The position numbers and the translations under genes are program-made. This document shows, piece after piece, positions 21,506 to 31,800 of a DNA stretch of 64,000 nucleotides (its first letter is position 1; each line of letters begins with the position of its first letter). The DNA lies in NCBI GenBank assembly GCA_025766275.1, contig JAFKAC010000176.1:1-64000 (forward strand). Reading direction: 5' to 3'. The notes beneath the pieces are model-generated. The model made no database searches. It was not told the origin of the DNA and saw nothing but the letters and a program-made list of their open reading frames with translations. Source of the stretch: Lactarius indigo. Taxonomy: Eukaryota > Basidiomycota > Agaricomycetes > Russulales > Russulaceae.

Positions 21506-24500
21506 TCACCGAAAGTCGCGGGCCGGCCAGTCGCGCTGTTCATCGGCAATGCGCTCTAACGCGGTGGCACGCTCCAAGCGGTAGATCGCGTCGCGTCGGT
21601 CGTCTTGGGCACACTCGATCATGGCGCGGAGTTGGCTTACTCTCGCCCGAAGTCGATCCAGCTCGTAGCTGGCCGCGCGGAAGCGCGTGACCTCCGCGGT
21701 GAGTGACTCGTCGTTGATGCGATTGAGCGCGCGGTCGGTGATCTTGTCCGCCTCAAAGACGACGAGGTCTTCGTGCGGATACGTGGGGCGGAGCGCCGCG
21801 GATACGTGAGGCTCGGCGTAGAGGGGCTTACCGTAGACGTGTGGCGAGCCCGGTATAACTCCCAATATAAGAGGGTCCGCCCCTCCGATGATCTGGACGT
21901 GTGACGCGTCCCTTTCTACTCCGTCTGGCCCGGTGATGGGGTATCGAATGTGATGGGGTCGTCGGTTCGCCCGGAACCCTTCAGGCGCAATGACATGCGC
22001 GGGGTCCTCGGCGGCGGTGAACGGACGGTGATCGGCGGCGCCAGGCACGCGCACACGTCCTCGATACATGGGGGACCCGTCGGAGTGGACGAGCCAGGGC
22101 GTGATGAGGGGATTATCAGGGTCGCGTTTCGTTCGAAGGAAGGTGTGTCTCGCCGGGTAATAATCTTCGTCGTCATGGCCAGCCTCAGCTGCCGCCATCG
22201 CTGCCGCCGCTCGCGCATCTCCCTCAGTCGGGCTGCTGCTGAGTCCAGCTGCTCCTTCTGCCATGCTGCCGCTACCCTCTTCCAACCTTCCAACTCGTAC
22301 TCCATCAGCGCTTGAACGCTGGTCGTTGCTCGGGAAAACTCCGCGAACGCCGATGAGGTCGTCGCTTGGGGGGATAGCGGCGATGGGTTCTCGCTCGCCG
22401 CGATCGTTTCGGAAGACGTGGACGACGGCTCGGTCATCGTCAGGGGTGGTCGTCGGGTCTGGGAATCTGGCAACGACGTTGATCCATTCTTGTGCGGTGA
22501 TGGGCCCCTCTGCTGGTGTAAGAGGTGTCCATGGCGTGAGCTGAGTGTTGGGAACTTCGGTGTCATCGTCCTCAGCCAAGAGGGCGCGGGCATCTTCTGC
22601 GAGGGAGTCGAGGAGTTGCGCCTGTGTGACATGTCGTAGTGGGGAAGTGGGCATGAGAGTGATAGTTGAGCGAAGGAAAAGGGGATGACTGTCCTCCGTT
22701 CGAGCGACTCCTACTTTATCTCTTCCATCGTGGGTCTGCGCTTCCTGGTATAGGCGAAGCGCTTCCGGCGCAAAGACGTCATCTTTGTTGACCCACTGGT
22801 TCTCCGAGTCTGGGTATCCCTTCCATTTGATCAAGTATTGAAGGCGCCTTCCTCTGCCGAAATGCCGAGTGTCTAGAATGGCCTCGACTTCATATTCTTC
22901 TTCTCCATCTATCAGTTCGGGCGGTGGTCGTGTGAAGTTCTCTCCGTGTAAGGAGGTTTGCTTGTACGGTGTGAGAAGATCGATGTGAAACACTGGGTGG
23001 ATGCTCCACTGCGTGGGAAGTTCCAATCGATAGTTATAAGGGGACATCACCTGTACCACCCGAAAGGGTCCGTGGCGTCGCGCCGCTAATTTTGCCGTGG
23101 GCTGATTGGTTCGAAGGTGTTTGCCCTCAAGCCACACAAGGTCGTTGGTGCTGAACTTGGGCGTATCTTTGTTGCGTACCCATGACTCTTGCGCCTTCTT
23201 TATAAGGCGTTGGGCGTCGTTTCTAGCTTCTTTTAGCTGCGTCAGTCGCGTGGTCGCGAGGGGAATGGGAGAGGGCTTATCCGTCCAGTCCGCTTGTGGG
23301 TTGTACCCCATCAGAAGTTGGAACGGCGACTCTTTAGTGTGTTCATGTGGCCAATTGTTGTGTGCAAATTCGGCAATCGGCAGGTAAGCTTCCCAGTTAT
23401 CTTGCCGCTCGTTTACCCAGAAGCGTAGGTACTGCTCCAGCCACTGGTTAGTTCGTTCGGACTGTCCATCAGTACGTGGGTGGTATGCGGTTGATATGTT
23501 CTGTTGAATCCCCAGAATGCGGCACACTTCTCTGGTGAACTTGGATGTGAAGCGTGGGTCGCGGTCGCTTATTATTTTGCGCGGCAATCCGAAGCGTTTG
23601 AACACTTGTGCGACATACAGGGCCGCCGTTTCTTCTGCGGTGATTTCTTCTCGACACGGGATAAAGATAGAGGCTTTGCTACAGTCGTGGTCTGTGACAG
23701 TTAGTATACTGTCGTACCCCTTGGAAACAGGGAGCTTGGTAATGAAGTCCACTGCTACCGTGTGGAATGGCATAGCTTCTAGTATTGGCATGATGGGATG
23801 TAGTGCCGCTCGTATGGGCCTCGTGTTGACTTTATTCCTTTGGCATTCTGCGCAGCCTTGCACGTATTCATATACGTCTCTTCGGAGTCGCGGCCACCAG
23901 TAGTGTCTCTCCAGGATGCGTTGCGTTTTCGCAATTCCCGGATGGCCGTGTATTGGTAAGTCGTGATGGTCGTGTATTAGTACTCGTTGAGTCGACGCCG
24001 GCCCTGTGATTACGAACCTGCCGTCCTTGTACCACTCTCCCTGTATTTTCTTAAGGCGATAAGGGTCAACCCATATTTTGATCACCTCTTCGTCTTGTTG
24101 GTGACGTGGTTGTAATAGGTTTGGATTGGCAATGAAGGTGCGCGCGGTGTTGAGGGTTCGTACGAAGATTTCAGGAGGCAGGACCACCACTTCGCTGTTG
24201 TCCTCGACGCCTTGGTCGTAATCCGGCCGTCTTGACAGTGCATCTGCCCGTCCGTTGTTCTTCCCTTTAATGTGATGAATTTCGAAGTCATACTCAGAGA
24301 GTTCGAGTACTTCCCTGGCAACTCGCCTGCTGATTTTCTGCGGTGATTTCCAGTACTGTAGGTTTAGATGGTCCGAATAGATTTTGATCTTGTGAGGGGC
24401 TCCTGCGAGAAGTGGTCGCCAGTTCCGTAGGGCCTTGACTATTGCGAGCAGTTCTAGGTCATAGATGTCGTAGTTTCTTTCGGCCTCGGAAAGCGTCGCC

Positions 24501-26245
24501 GAGTAGTAACCTATGGGGTGTCGCTTGCCGTCAGACTTCTTTTGCAGTAGTACGGCTCCCACCGCATAGCCCGAAGCATCTACTTCCAACTCGAACGGAT
24601 CCTGGAGGACGGGGTGTGCTAGCACCGGTTCCTCCGTCACGAGTCGCTTTAGGGTGTTAAACGCCTTTTCCTCTTCTTCCGTCCAGCGCCACTCTTCGTC
24701 CTTTCGTGTTAGTTTAGTGAGTGGTTTGGCGTGAGTTGCGAAACCGCGGATAAAGAGTCTGTAAAAGTTACAGAAGCCCAGGAAAGAACGGACGTCTTTG
24801 ACTTTCGTAGGTGTTGGCCAGTCTTTGATGCCTTGAACTTTTACAGGGTCCATTCGGGTCACCCCCCTCTCAAGGATTACCCCCAGGTAATCCATCCGCG
24901 GTTGATGGAACAGGCACTTCTCGAGCTTGAAGTAGAGATCGTGCTTTTCCGCGACGCACAAAACATCGCGGACGGCGTCAACATGGGCCGCTAGATCGTG
25001 ATCAAAGTGAGTGGCGATACCAATATCGTCCATGTAGACGCGTATGGTAGTGCCCATTCGCTCGTGCTTCGCGATGGTGTCGCGATAGATGTGGTTCATC
25101 ATGGCTTGGAAGGTGGCGGGGGAGTTAGTGAGCCCGAAGAACATGACCGTGGGCTCGAAGAGGCCGAATTTAGTTTTGAACGCCGCCTTTTCTTGGTCGC
25201 CGTCACGAATACGTATGTTATTATAGCCCCATCGGATGTCGAGTTTCGTATAGATGTGGGCGTTGCTGAGATCGAGAATAAGGTCCTGTATTAGTGGGAG
25301 CGGGTACTGATTTCGAATGGTATGGGAATTGATAACCCGATAGTCCTGTACCGGGCGCAGTTTTCCGTCCTTCTTTTTAATGAAGAAAAAGGAGGACGCG
25401 TACGGGGAGATAGAAGGGCGCAAATATCCTTGTTTCAGTTTTTCCTCCAGAAACTCCTTAAGTTCGCCCTCTTCTTTTTGAGTCATGGGATAGATTTTGC
25501 AGTCGATGGCGGCCGGCGCGGATGGTTTGAAGTCTATAGCGTGATCCCACGGCCTGGCTGGGGGGAAGCGATGCGAGGCTTGCTCGTTGAAAAGTTTGGT
25601 AAACATTGCGTATTCCTGCGGGAGCACGGCTGCCGTTTGTTGTTGTTTCGCTTGTATGGCCAACTCCGTCGAGGTAGTGGCTCTAGCGAACGTTTCTTCC
25701 TCTAGTTCTTGCACGATGTCTTCCTTTTCGGCTACAATAAGGGCTTGAATGGTTGCTATTGATAATAGCGCTTCATTAGTTGCTAATATTATTGGCTGCA
25801 TGTCGGGGTGTATGGTGGCGGTGGCCCAACAGATCGTCGGTTCGAATGCGCTTAGCCATGGATAACCCAGCACCATGTCTTCGCTTCCGAGGTCGGTGAT
25901 TAGGAAGGTCATTTGCTTTATCTGTCCTCGCGTTTTCACTTCCAGGTTAACATAATGAGTGATCAACCCAGCTTTATTTTCCGTATTGTCTATATTCCAT
26001 ATCTTGCGAGGCGTATTCAGCGGTTGTGTTTGGATACCAGCTCGTTTTGCCAAGCTGGGTCGGATGAAGTTGTCGGTTGCGCCGGAGTCGACTAGCGCAT
26101 TTGTTTCAGTCGTTTGGTAATTCGTACGGACAGTTACTGGAATTCGCATAGATCGGTAGCGCGTTGTCACAATTACAGAATTACATTGAAGAGCCCTCAC
26201 CCAGACTGACGGGTTCAGGCGTCCCGAAAACCCTCTTTCCCCCAT
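21506..26245 (-). CDS. Pol polyprotein of gypsy 2: protease, RT, RNase H, integrase, chromodomain
   Basis: A single frame of 1579 codons with all catalytic landmarks: protease ALVDSGATDNFI; RT VYMDDIGIATHF; RNase H VDASGYAVGAVLL; integrase zinc-binding HHCC (HGHPGIAKTQRILERHYWWP, CAECQRNK) and D-D-E core (VAVDFITKLP, ISDRDPRFTSKF, DGQSERTNQW); chromodomain YEVEAILDTRHFGRGRRLQY. This order (integrase after RT, terminal chromodomain) defines a chromovirus, a group thought to target histone marks. About 350 residues follow the chromodomain, an unusual extension. Pol lies in the -1 frame relative to gag and overlaps it by about 30 nt at GGGTTTT, so it is probably made as a Gag-Pol fusion. No lesion is visible; the element may be autonomous. 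Confidence 0.92.
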   Translation of the reverse strand: MGERGFSGRLNPSVWVRALQCNSVIVTTRYRSMRIPVTVRTNYQTTETNALVDSGATDNFIRPSLAKRAGIQTQPLNTPRKIWNIDNTENKAGLITHYVNLEVKTRGQIKQMTFLITDLGSEDMVLGYPWLSAFEPTICWATATIHPDMQPIILATNEALLSIATIQALIVAEKEDIVQELEEETFARATTSTELAIQAKQQQTAAVLPQEYAMFTKLFNEQASHRFPPARPWDHAIDFKPSAPAAIDCKIYPMTQKEEGELKEFLEEKLKQGYLRPSISPYASSFFFIKKKDGKLRPVQDYRVINSHTIRNQYPLPLIQDLILDLSNAHIYTKLDIRWGYNNIRIRDGDQEKAAFKTKFGLFEPTVMFFGLTNSPATFQAMMNHIYRDTIAKHERMGTTIRVYMDDIGIATHFDHDLAAHVDAVRDVLCVAEKHDLYFKLEKCLFHQPRMDYLGVILERGVTRMDPVKVQGIKDWPTPTKVKDVRSFLGFCNFYRLFIRGFATHAKPLTKLTRKDEEWRWTEEEEKAFNTLKRLVTEEPVLAHPVLQDPFELEVDASGYAVGAVLLQKKSDGKRHPIGYYSATLSEAERNYDIYDLELLAIVKALRNWRPLLAGAPHKIKIYSDHLNLQYWKSPQKISRRVAREVLELSEYDFEIHHIKGKNNGRADALSRRPDYDQGVEDNSEVVVLPPEIFVRTLNTARTFIANPNLLQPRHQQDEEVIKIWVDPYRLKKIQGEWYKDGRFVITGPASTQRVLIHDHHDLPIHGHPGIAKTQRILERHYWWPRLRRDVYEYVQGCAECQRNKVNTRPIRAALHPIMPILEAMPFHTVAVDFITKLPVSKGYDSILTVTDHDCSKASIFIPCREEITAEETAALYVAQVFKRFGLPRKIISDRDPRFTSKFTREVCRILGIQQNISTAYHPRTDGQSERTNQWLEQYLRFWVNERQDNWEAYLPIAEFAHNNWPHEHTKESPFQLLMGYNPQADWTDKPSPIPLATTRLTQLKEARNDAQRLIKKAQESWVRNKDTPKFSTNDLVWLEGKHLRTNQPTAKLAARRHGPFRVVQVMSPYNYRLELPTQWSIHPVFHIDLLTPYKQTSLHGENFTRPPPELIDGEEEYEVEAILDTRHFGRGRRLQYLIKWKGYPDSENQWVNKDDVFAPEALRLYQEAQTHDGRDKVGVARTEDSHPLFLRSTITLMPTSPLRHVTQAQLLDSLAEDARALLAEDDDTEVPNTQLTPWTPLTPAEGPITAQEWINVVARFPDPTTTPDDDRAVVHVFRNDRGEREPIAAIPPSDDLIGVRGVFPSNDQRSSADGVRVGRLEEGSGSMAEGAAGLSSSPTEGDARAAAAMAAAEAGHDDEDYYPARHTFLRTKRDPDNPLITPWLVHSDGSPMYRGRVRVPGAADHRPFTAAEDPAHVIAPEGFRANRRPHHIRYPITGPDGVERDASHVQIIGGADPLILGVIPGSPHVYGKPLYAEPHVSAALRPTYPHEDLVVFEADKITDRALNRINDESLTAEVTRFRAASYELDRLRARVSQLRAMIECAQDDRRDAIYRLERATALERIADEQRDWPARDFR
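21916..22632 (-). CDS. overlapping frame inside the pol extension (gypsy 2)
   Basis: 238 codons in the +1 frame relative to pol, from an ATG (MSHRRNSS). Its middle part (TSVQALMEYELEGWKRVA, KEQLDSAAARLREMRERR) has heptad-like spacing and strong charge, typical of a coiled coil. Over about 220 bp (22077-22297) this frame is identical in protein between the two gypsy copies. All ten nucleotide differences there are synonymous in this frame, while nine change the pol frame. That pattern argues the frame is translated. Its N- and C-terminal parts do not show this bias, so its boundaries and mode of expression (internal start, frameshift or splicing) are unknown. Confidence 0.5.
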   Translation of the reverse strand: MSHRRNSSTPSQKMPAPSWLRTMTPKFPTLSSRHGHLLHQQRGPSPHKNGSTSLPDSQTRRPPLTMTEPSSTSSETIAASENPSPLSPQATTSSAFAEFSRATTSVQALMEYELEGWKRVAAAWQKEQLDSAAARLREMRERRQRWRQLRLAMTTKIITRRDTPSFERNATLIIPSSRPGSSTPTGPPCIEDVCACLAPPITVRSPPPRTPRMSLRLKGSGRTDDPITFDTPSPGQTE

Positions 26246-28296
26246 AGATCTTGAAGTATAAGATCTTTCACTTCATCCGTGCTATTGGCCACCTGCGTAA
26301 GCCATTCTTTGGCTTGTTCTCCTGCCGTCTTCGTGCTTGCCGCATTGATTTGAGGTGCGGGCGTTACGCTCGGCGCTGGTGACATGTATCCGGGCAGCGA
26401 AGGCGCGTACTGCGATGGTGCGTACTGCGAAACGGGTCCTTGCGGATATCCCATGGTTTCGGTCATGCGGCTACTGGACGGGGTAGCCTGCCACTGTTGC
26501 TGCGTACGCGGATATGGGCAATTTCGTGAGAGGTGGCCCGGGGCGTGACAGTTATAGCAAAGGACGTTCCTTAAGTCCCTCCGAGATCCCCCTCTTCCTC
26601 GTCCTCTAGCTCCCGGTCCTCCTCTTGGTGGAAATGGTGGTGTAGGCCAATCGCGGTGTGGCAGCTTGTTGAAATCGATTTCTTCGGACCCTGCAAGCCT
26701 TACCTTTGCATGGTCAGCCAAAGTGTCCATTGCCCATGGGTTAGTTTGTGGCAGATTCTGCGGGAGTGTCCACCCCGCATTGCCTCCTTGCTTCTTTGGT
26801 TGCGTCGTCGTATTTTTGTATTCATTGAGTCGCGCCTTGAGATGAATGTAGTTCTTTTGTCGTTTGAGGACGGCCCTTTTCCAATCATCGAACGTGACGG
26901 GGTCGTCGAACTGAAACGCGTTCTTGAACAGCTCCTTGGGTAGACCCGACGTAAAGAGGTCAATGGTTTGGGGTTCATTGAGGCGGTAATGAGCTTTCCG
27001 CGCGAGCTGTTCAAAGTCATTGACGTACTTGTCAACGTCTTCTCCCACCATCTTGTACCCCTTTCGTAGGATAGCTTGGGCTTGCTCTCTTTCCAGCGTA
27101 TTTTCGAACCTTTGGCTGAATCCATCGGCTACCGCGTCCCATAGGTCGCGAGTATAGGGACTTATTCCCCGTTGTATTTGCCTGTTGAGCCAGTTCAGGA
27201 AGGACAAAACCCATTCGCTGACTGCTCCGCCTTTGATGTAGGAAAGGAACAGAAGGCATCTTCTGTAGTCGTTGCGCATGATAGGGGCATCTAAGTTCAT
27301 GCCCCAATAAACGTGCCACTGTGTCAGGAATTGGTCTACTTTGAGTCTGTCTCCGTCAAAAATAGAAGGTGGCTCGCCGGTTAGTTTTTCGTTGTGAGGT
27401 CCTCCTCCTCCGGCACCTCCACCACCTCCTCCTCCGGCACCTCCACCACCTCCTCCGCCTCCTCCGCCTCCTGGCGGTCCCGTGGGTGGCATTCTTGGTG
27501 GTTCGGTTCTTCGTAGGTCAAACGGGATACCTCCCCCTGGTGGTGGTGGCGGGTCGTTTCCCGGTCCTCCCGTTCCTGGCGGGAGGTCTAGTGCGGGCTG
27601 GTGTCCGGACGGGGGGTCCCCTCGATCTGACCCTATTGCTCGGAAGATGGCTGCGTCGTCTGCAGTCATTCGTACACCGGTCTCGGGGTTAATGGGCATG
27701 AGGATTTCTCGTGCTTCTTCTCGTATTGCGCGTGCTTCTTCAATTGCGACCTCTTCCATTGCTCTTGTGATTGTTGCCATAATGGCTGGTGATCGGATGT
27801 GAATTGGTTCGGGTTCGGTAATGTGTGCGGACTCAGCTCGTTCGATGAGGAGATCTTGTATTGCTCCTCCGCTAGTTTCTGTTTGATTGGGCTCTCGTCC
27901 TTCACTCTCGTCTTGGCTTTGTTCCTCTTCTTCTTCCGATACCACTTCTCCCGTAGAGTGTTCTCGTACTTGCCCGTCGATGGGGCCCCAATCTGCTCGG
28001 CTATTGAGTTCTCTGGCGTCGATGTCGCACCGATATCTGGGTCCTGCTGGTCGTATGATGTCCCACTGGGAATCTATGGGATTCCACGCAACCTCCGTCC
28101 AACACAAGTGGTCGAAGTTAAACTCAACTGGTCGGAACCTGCTAGGTCCGTTGAACTCCACAAAATATCCGGTTTCCTCTTGTCTTTCCCTCCAGCTAGC
28201 GGCTTGTAGAAAGCGCGTGGGGACGTTACGTTCTCCTCTTCTTGGGAGCGAGTATGGACGGAAACTCGTCCACTGATCTCTGGTTGTTACGGCCAC
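26215..28296 (-). CDS. Gag polyprotein, gypsy 2
   Basis: 693 codons from GTG at 28296 to TGA at 26217-26215. Order: N-terminal region beginning AVTTRDQWTSFRPYSLPRR, acidic stretch, helical MATITRAMEEVAIEEARAIR, Pro/Gly-rich linker, retrotransposon gag capsid domain, Arg/Gly segment, one CCHC knuckle CYNCHAPGHLSRNC and a tail ending KDLILQDLWGKEGFRDA. No in-frame ATG exists until about residue 173, yet the codons before it vary mainly at third positions between the two copies. Initiation at GTG (context atatcaccGTGg) is therefore likely. It should form virus-like particles and package the RNA. Confidence 0.88.
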   Translation of the reverse strand: MAVTTRDQWTSFRPYSLPRRGERNVPTRFLQAASWRERQEETGYFVEFNGPSRFRPVEFNFDHLCWTEVAWNPIDSQWDIIRPAGPRYRCDIDARELNSRADWGPIDGQVREHSTGEVVSEEEEEQSQDESEGREPNQTETSGGAIQDLLIERAESAHITEPEPIHIRSPAIMATITRAMEEVAIEEARAIREEAREILMPINPETGVRMTADDAAIFRAIGSDRGDPPSGHQPALDLPPGTGGPGNDPPPPPGGGIPFDLRRTEPPRMPPTGPPGGGGGGGGGGGAGGGGGGGAGGGGPHNEKLTGEPPSIFDGDRLKVDQFLTQWHVYWGMNLDAPIMRNDYRRCLLFLSYIKGGAVSEWVLSFLNWLNRQIQRGISPYTRDLWDAVADGFSQRFENTLEREQAQAILRKGYKMVGEDVDKYVNDFEQLARKAHYRLNEPQTIDLFTSGLPKELFKNAFQFDDPVTFDDWKRAVLKRQKNYIHLKARLNEYKNTTTQPKKQGGNAGWTLPQNLPQTNPWAMDTLADHAKVRLAGSEEIDFNKLPHRDWPTPPFPPRGGPGARGRGRGGSRRDLRNVLCYNCHAPGHLSRNCPYPRTQQQWQATPSSSRMTETMGYPQGPVSQYAPSQYAPSLPGYMSPAPSVTPAPQINAASTKTAGEQAKEWLTQVANSTDEVKDLILQDLWGKEGFRDA
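26227..26233 (-). promoter_or_regulatory. GGGTTTT -1 frameshift site, gypsy 2 gag-pol
   Basis: On the minus strand the gag frame reads GAG GGT TTT CGG GAC GCC TGA; G GGT TTT fits the -1 slip heptamer, and pol is open in the -1 frame across it. A downstream stimulatory structure was not assessed. Confidence 0.68.
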
Positions 28297-28315
28297 GGTG
28301 ATATCTTGGTCTTAA

Positions 28316-28812
28316 TGTTACGTCGTCACGACGTTAGCTCGACTTGAGCTCTGTAGAGGTGGTAACAACTTAGCGAATGCTCTGAAGACACGAAGGTCCA
28401 GACGTATCGAATGCCTTGAGGACGCGAAGGTCCAAGCGTAAGCAATGGTGAACACTCAAAGGTGCACTTCTCGAGAGGATCGGCGAAGGAACAGAAGGAA
28501 GACACAAGTGACGATTGAAGAAGACCAAGATGGCGTATCTTGGTCTTCACTAGACACTATAAATACAAATCGAGCAGGCTTAGAAGCGCTGCTATGAGTC
28601 ACCGTAAGTAAGCGTCCAACGTATCGCGTAAGTAACTCAAACCCTAGTACTACTAGTACTAGTATGTGTGGCGTCCGTTCTCAGTCAGCTATCAGTACCG
28701 TATCTCCTATCGTGCTACCGTATCACCACGCGTCGTAGATAAGTCCGTCACTAATATACCTTACCGCCGTAGTGACAACCGGTACAGTAAGGGTATGGGT
28801 CGAAACGTGACA
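28316..28812 (-). repeat. 5' LTR of gypsy 2
   Basis: 497 bp, one C/T difference from the other LTR by eye. The near identity indicates a recent insertion. Confidence 0.93.
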
Positions 28813-31800
28813 CTAGAGGTGAAAACACGGGGACAGATAAAGCAAATGACCTTCCTGGTCACCGACCTTGGAAGCAAAGACATGGTGCTGGGCTATCCAT
28901 GGCTAAGCGCATTCGAACCAACGATCAGCTGGGCAACCGCCACCTTACACCCCGACATGCAGCCAATAATGTTAGCAACCAGTGAAGCACTGCTATCGAC
29001 AACGACCATTCGCGCCCTCGTTGTGGCCGAAAAAGAAGACATCGTGCGGGAGCTAGAAGAAGAAACATTCGCTAGAGCCACCACCTCGACGGAATTGGCC
29101 ATACAAGCGAAACAACACCAAACGACAGCAGTGCTCCCTCAGGAATACACAATGTTTACCAAACTTTTCAACGAGCAAGCCTCGCACCGCTTCCCCCGGC
29201 AAGACCGTGGGATCATGCAATAGACTTTAAACCATCCGCGCCGGCCGCCATCGACTGCAAGATCTACCCTATGACCCAAAAAGAAGAGGGCAAACTCAAA
29301 GAGTTTCTAGAGGAGAAATTGAAGCAGGGATATCTACGCCCTTCTATCTCTCCGTACGCATCCTCCTTTTTCTTCATTAAAAAGAAGGACGGAAAACTAC
29401 GCCCGGTACAGGACTACCGGGTCATCAACTCCCACACCATTCGGAATCAATACCCGCTGCCGTTGATACAGGACCTCATCCTTGACCTCAGCAATGCCCA
29501 CATCTACACTAAACTCGACATCCGTTGGGGCTACAACAACATACGTATTCGTGACGGCGACCAGGAGAAGGCAGCGTTCAAAACCAAATTCGGCCTCTTC
29601 AAACCCACGGTCATGTTCTTCGGGCTCACTAACTCCCCCGCCACCTTCCAAGCCATGATGAATCATATCTATCGCGACACCATAGCAAAGCACGAACGAC
29701 TGGGCACTACCATACGCGTCTACATGGACGATATTGGTATCGCTACTCACTTCGACCACGATCTAGCGGCCCATATAGAGGCCGTCCGCGATGTTCTGCA
29801 CGTTGCGGAAGAACATGACCTCTATTTCAAACTCGAGAAGTGCCTGTTCCATCAACCGCGGATGGATTACCTGGGGGTAATCCTTGAGAGGGGGGTGACC
29901 CGAATGGACCCTGTAAAAGTTCAAGGAATCAAGGACTGGCCAACACCAACGAAGGTCAAAGACGTCCGCTCCTTCCTCGGCTTCTGTAACTTTTACAGAC
30001 TCTTTATCCGCGGTTTCGCAACTCACGCTAAGCCACTCACTAAGCTAACACGGAAGGACGAAGAATGGCGATGGACCGAAGAAGAAGAGAAGGCGTTTAA
30101 CACCCTGAAACAACTCGTAACGGAGGAACCGGTGCTAGCACACCCCGTCCTTCAAGACCCATTCGAATTGGAAGTAGACGCTTCGGGCTATGCGGTGGGA
30201 GCCGTATTACTGCAAAAGAAATCTGACGGCAAGCGACATCCCATAGGTTACTACTCGGCGACGCTTTCCGAAGCCGAAAGAAACTACGACATCTACGACC
30301 TGGAGCTGCTCGCGATAGTTAAGGCCCTACGGAATTGGCGACCACTTCTCGCAGGAGCCCCCCCACAAGATTAAAATCTATTCAGACCATCTAAACCTAC
30401 AATACTGGAAGTCACCACAAAAAATCAGCAGGCGAGTCGCCAGGGAAGTACTCGAACTTTCTGAATACGACTTCGAGATTCATCACATTAAGGGAAAGAA
30501 CAACGGGCGGGCAGATGCACTGTCAAGACGACCGGATTACGACCAAGGCGTCAAGGATAACAGCGAAGTAGTAGTCCTGCCCCCCGAAACCTTTGTACGA
30601 ACCCTTAACACCACGCGCACCTTCATCGCCAACCCAAATCTACTACAACCACGCCACCAACAAGACGAGGAGGTGATTAAGATGTGGATCAACCCCCATC
30701 ACCTCAAGAAAATACAAGGGGAATGGTACAAGGACGGCAGGTTCGTAATCACAGGGCCAGCGTCGACTCAATGAGTACTAATACATGACCATCACGACCT
30801 GCCAATACATGGCCATCTGGGAATTGCGAAAACTCAACGCATCCTGGAGAGACACTACTGGTGGCCGCGACTCCGAAGAGACGTATACGAGTATGTGCAA
30901 GGCTGCGCAGAATGCCAAAGGAATAAAGTCAACACGAGGCCCATACGAGCCGCGCTGCATCCCATCACACCAATACTGGAAGCCATGCCGTTCCACACGG
31001 TGGCAGTGGACTTCATCACCAAACTCCCCGTTTCCAAGGGGTATGACAGTATACTAACTGTCACAGACCACGACTGCAGCAAGGCCTCAATCTTCATCCC
31101 ATGCCGAGAAGAAATCACCGCAGAAGAAACAGCGACTCTGTATGTCGCCCAAGTGTTCAAGCGCTTCGGATTGCCGCGCAAAATAATAAGCGACCGCGAC
31201 CCACGCTTCACATCCAAGTTTACCAGAGAAGTATGCCGCATTCTGGGAATTCAACAGAACATATCAACCGCATATCACCCACGTACTGATGGACAGTCCG
31301 AGCGAACCAACCAGTGGCTGGAGCAGTATCTACACTTCTGGGTAAATGAGCGGCAAGACAACTGGGAAGCTTATCTACCAATCGCCGAATTTGCGCACAA
31401 CAACTGGCCGCACGAACACACTAAAGAGTCGCCGTTCCAACTTCTGATGGGATATAACCCACAAGCAGACTGGACGGATAAGCCATCTCCCATTCCCCTC
31501 GCGACCGCGCGACTGACACAGCTAAAAGAGGCTAGAGACGCCGCCCAACGCCTTATGAAGAAGGCGCAAGAGTCATGGGTGCGCAACAAAGAGACGCCCA
31601 AGTTTAACATCAACGATCTCGTATGGCTCGAGGGTAAACATCTCCGAACCAATCAGCCTATGGCGAAATTAGCGGCGCGACGCCACGGACCCTTTCGGGT
31701 GGTACAGGTGATGTCCCCTTACAACTATCGATTGGAACTTCCCACGCAGTGGAGCATCCATCCAGTGTTTCACATCGATCTTCTCACACCATACAAGCAA

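Larger units (their letters stand above)
20978..28812 (-). mobile_element. Ty3/gypsy chromovirus 2 (inner), apparently intact
   Basis: A 7835 bp element in reverse orientation with 497 bp LTRs (20978-21474 and 28316-28812) that differ at one position by eye, and target duplication CTAGA at 20973-20977 and 28813-28817. Both gag and pol frames are open. It interrupts the protease/pol region of gypsy 1, so it is the youngest insertion in the nest. Coding regions resemble gypsy 1 closely while the LTRs are much more diverged. Confidence 0.94.
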
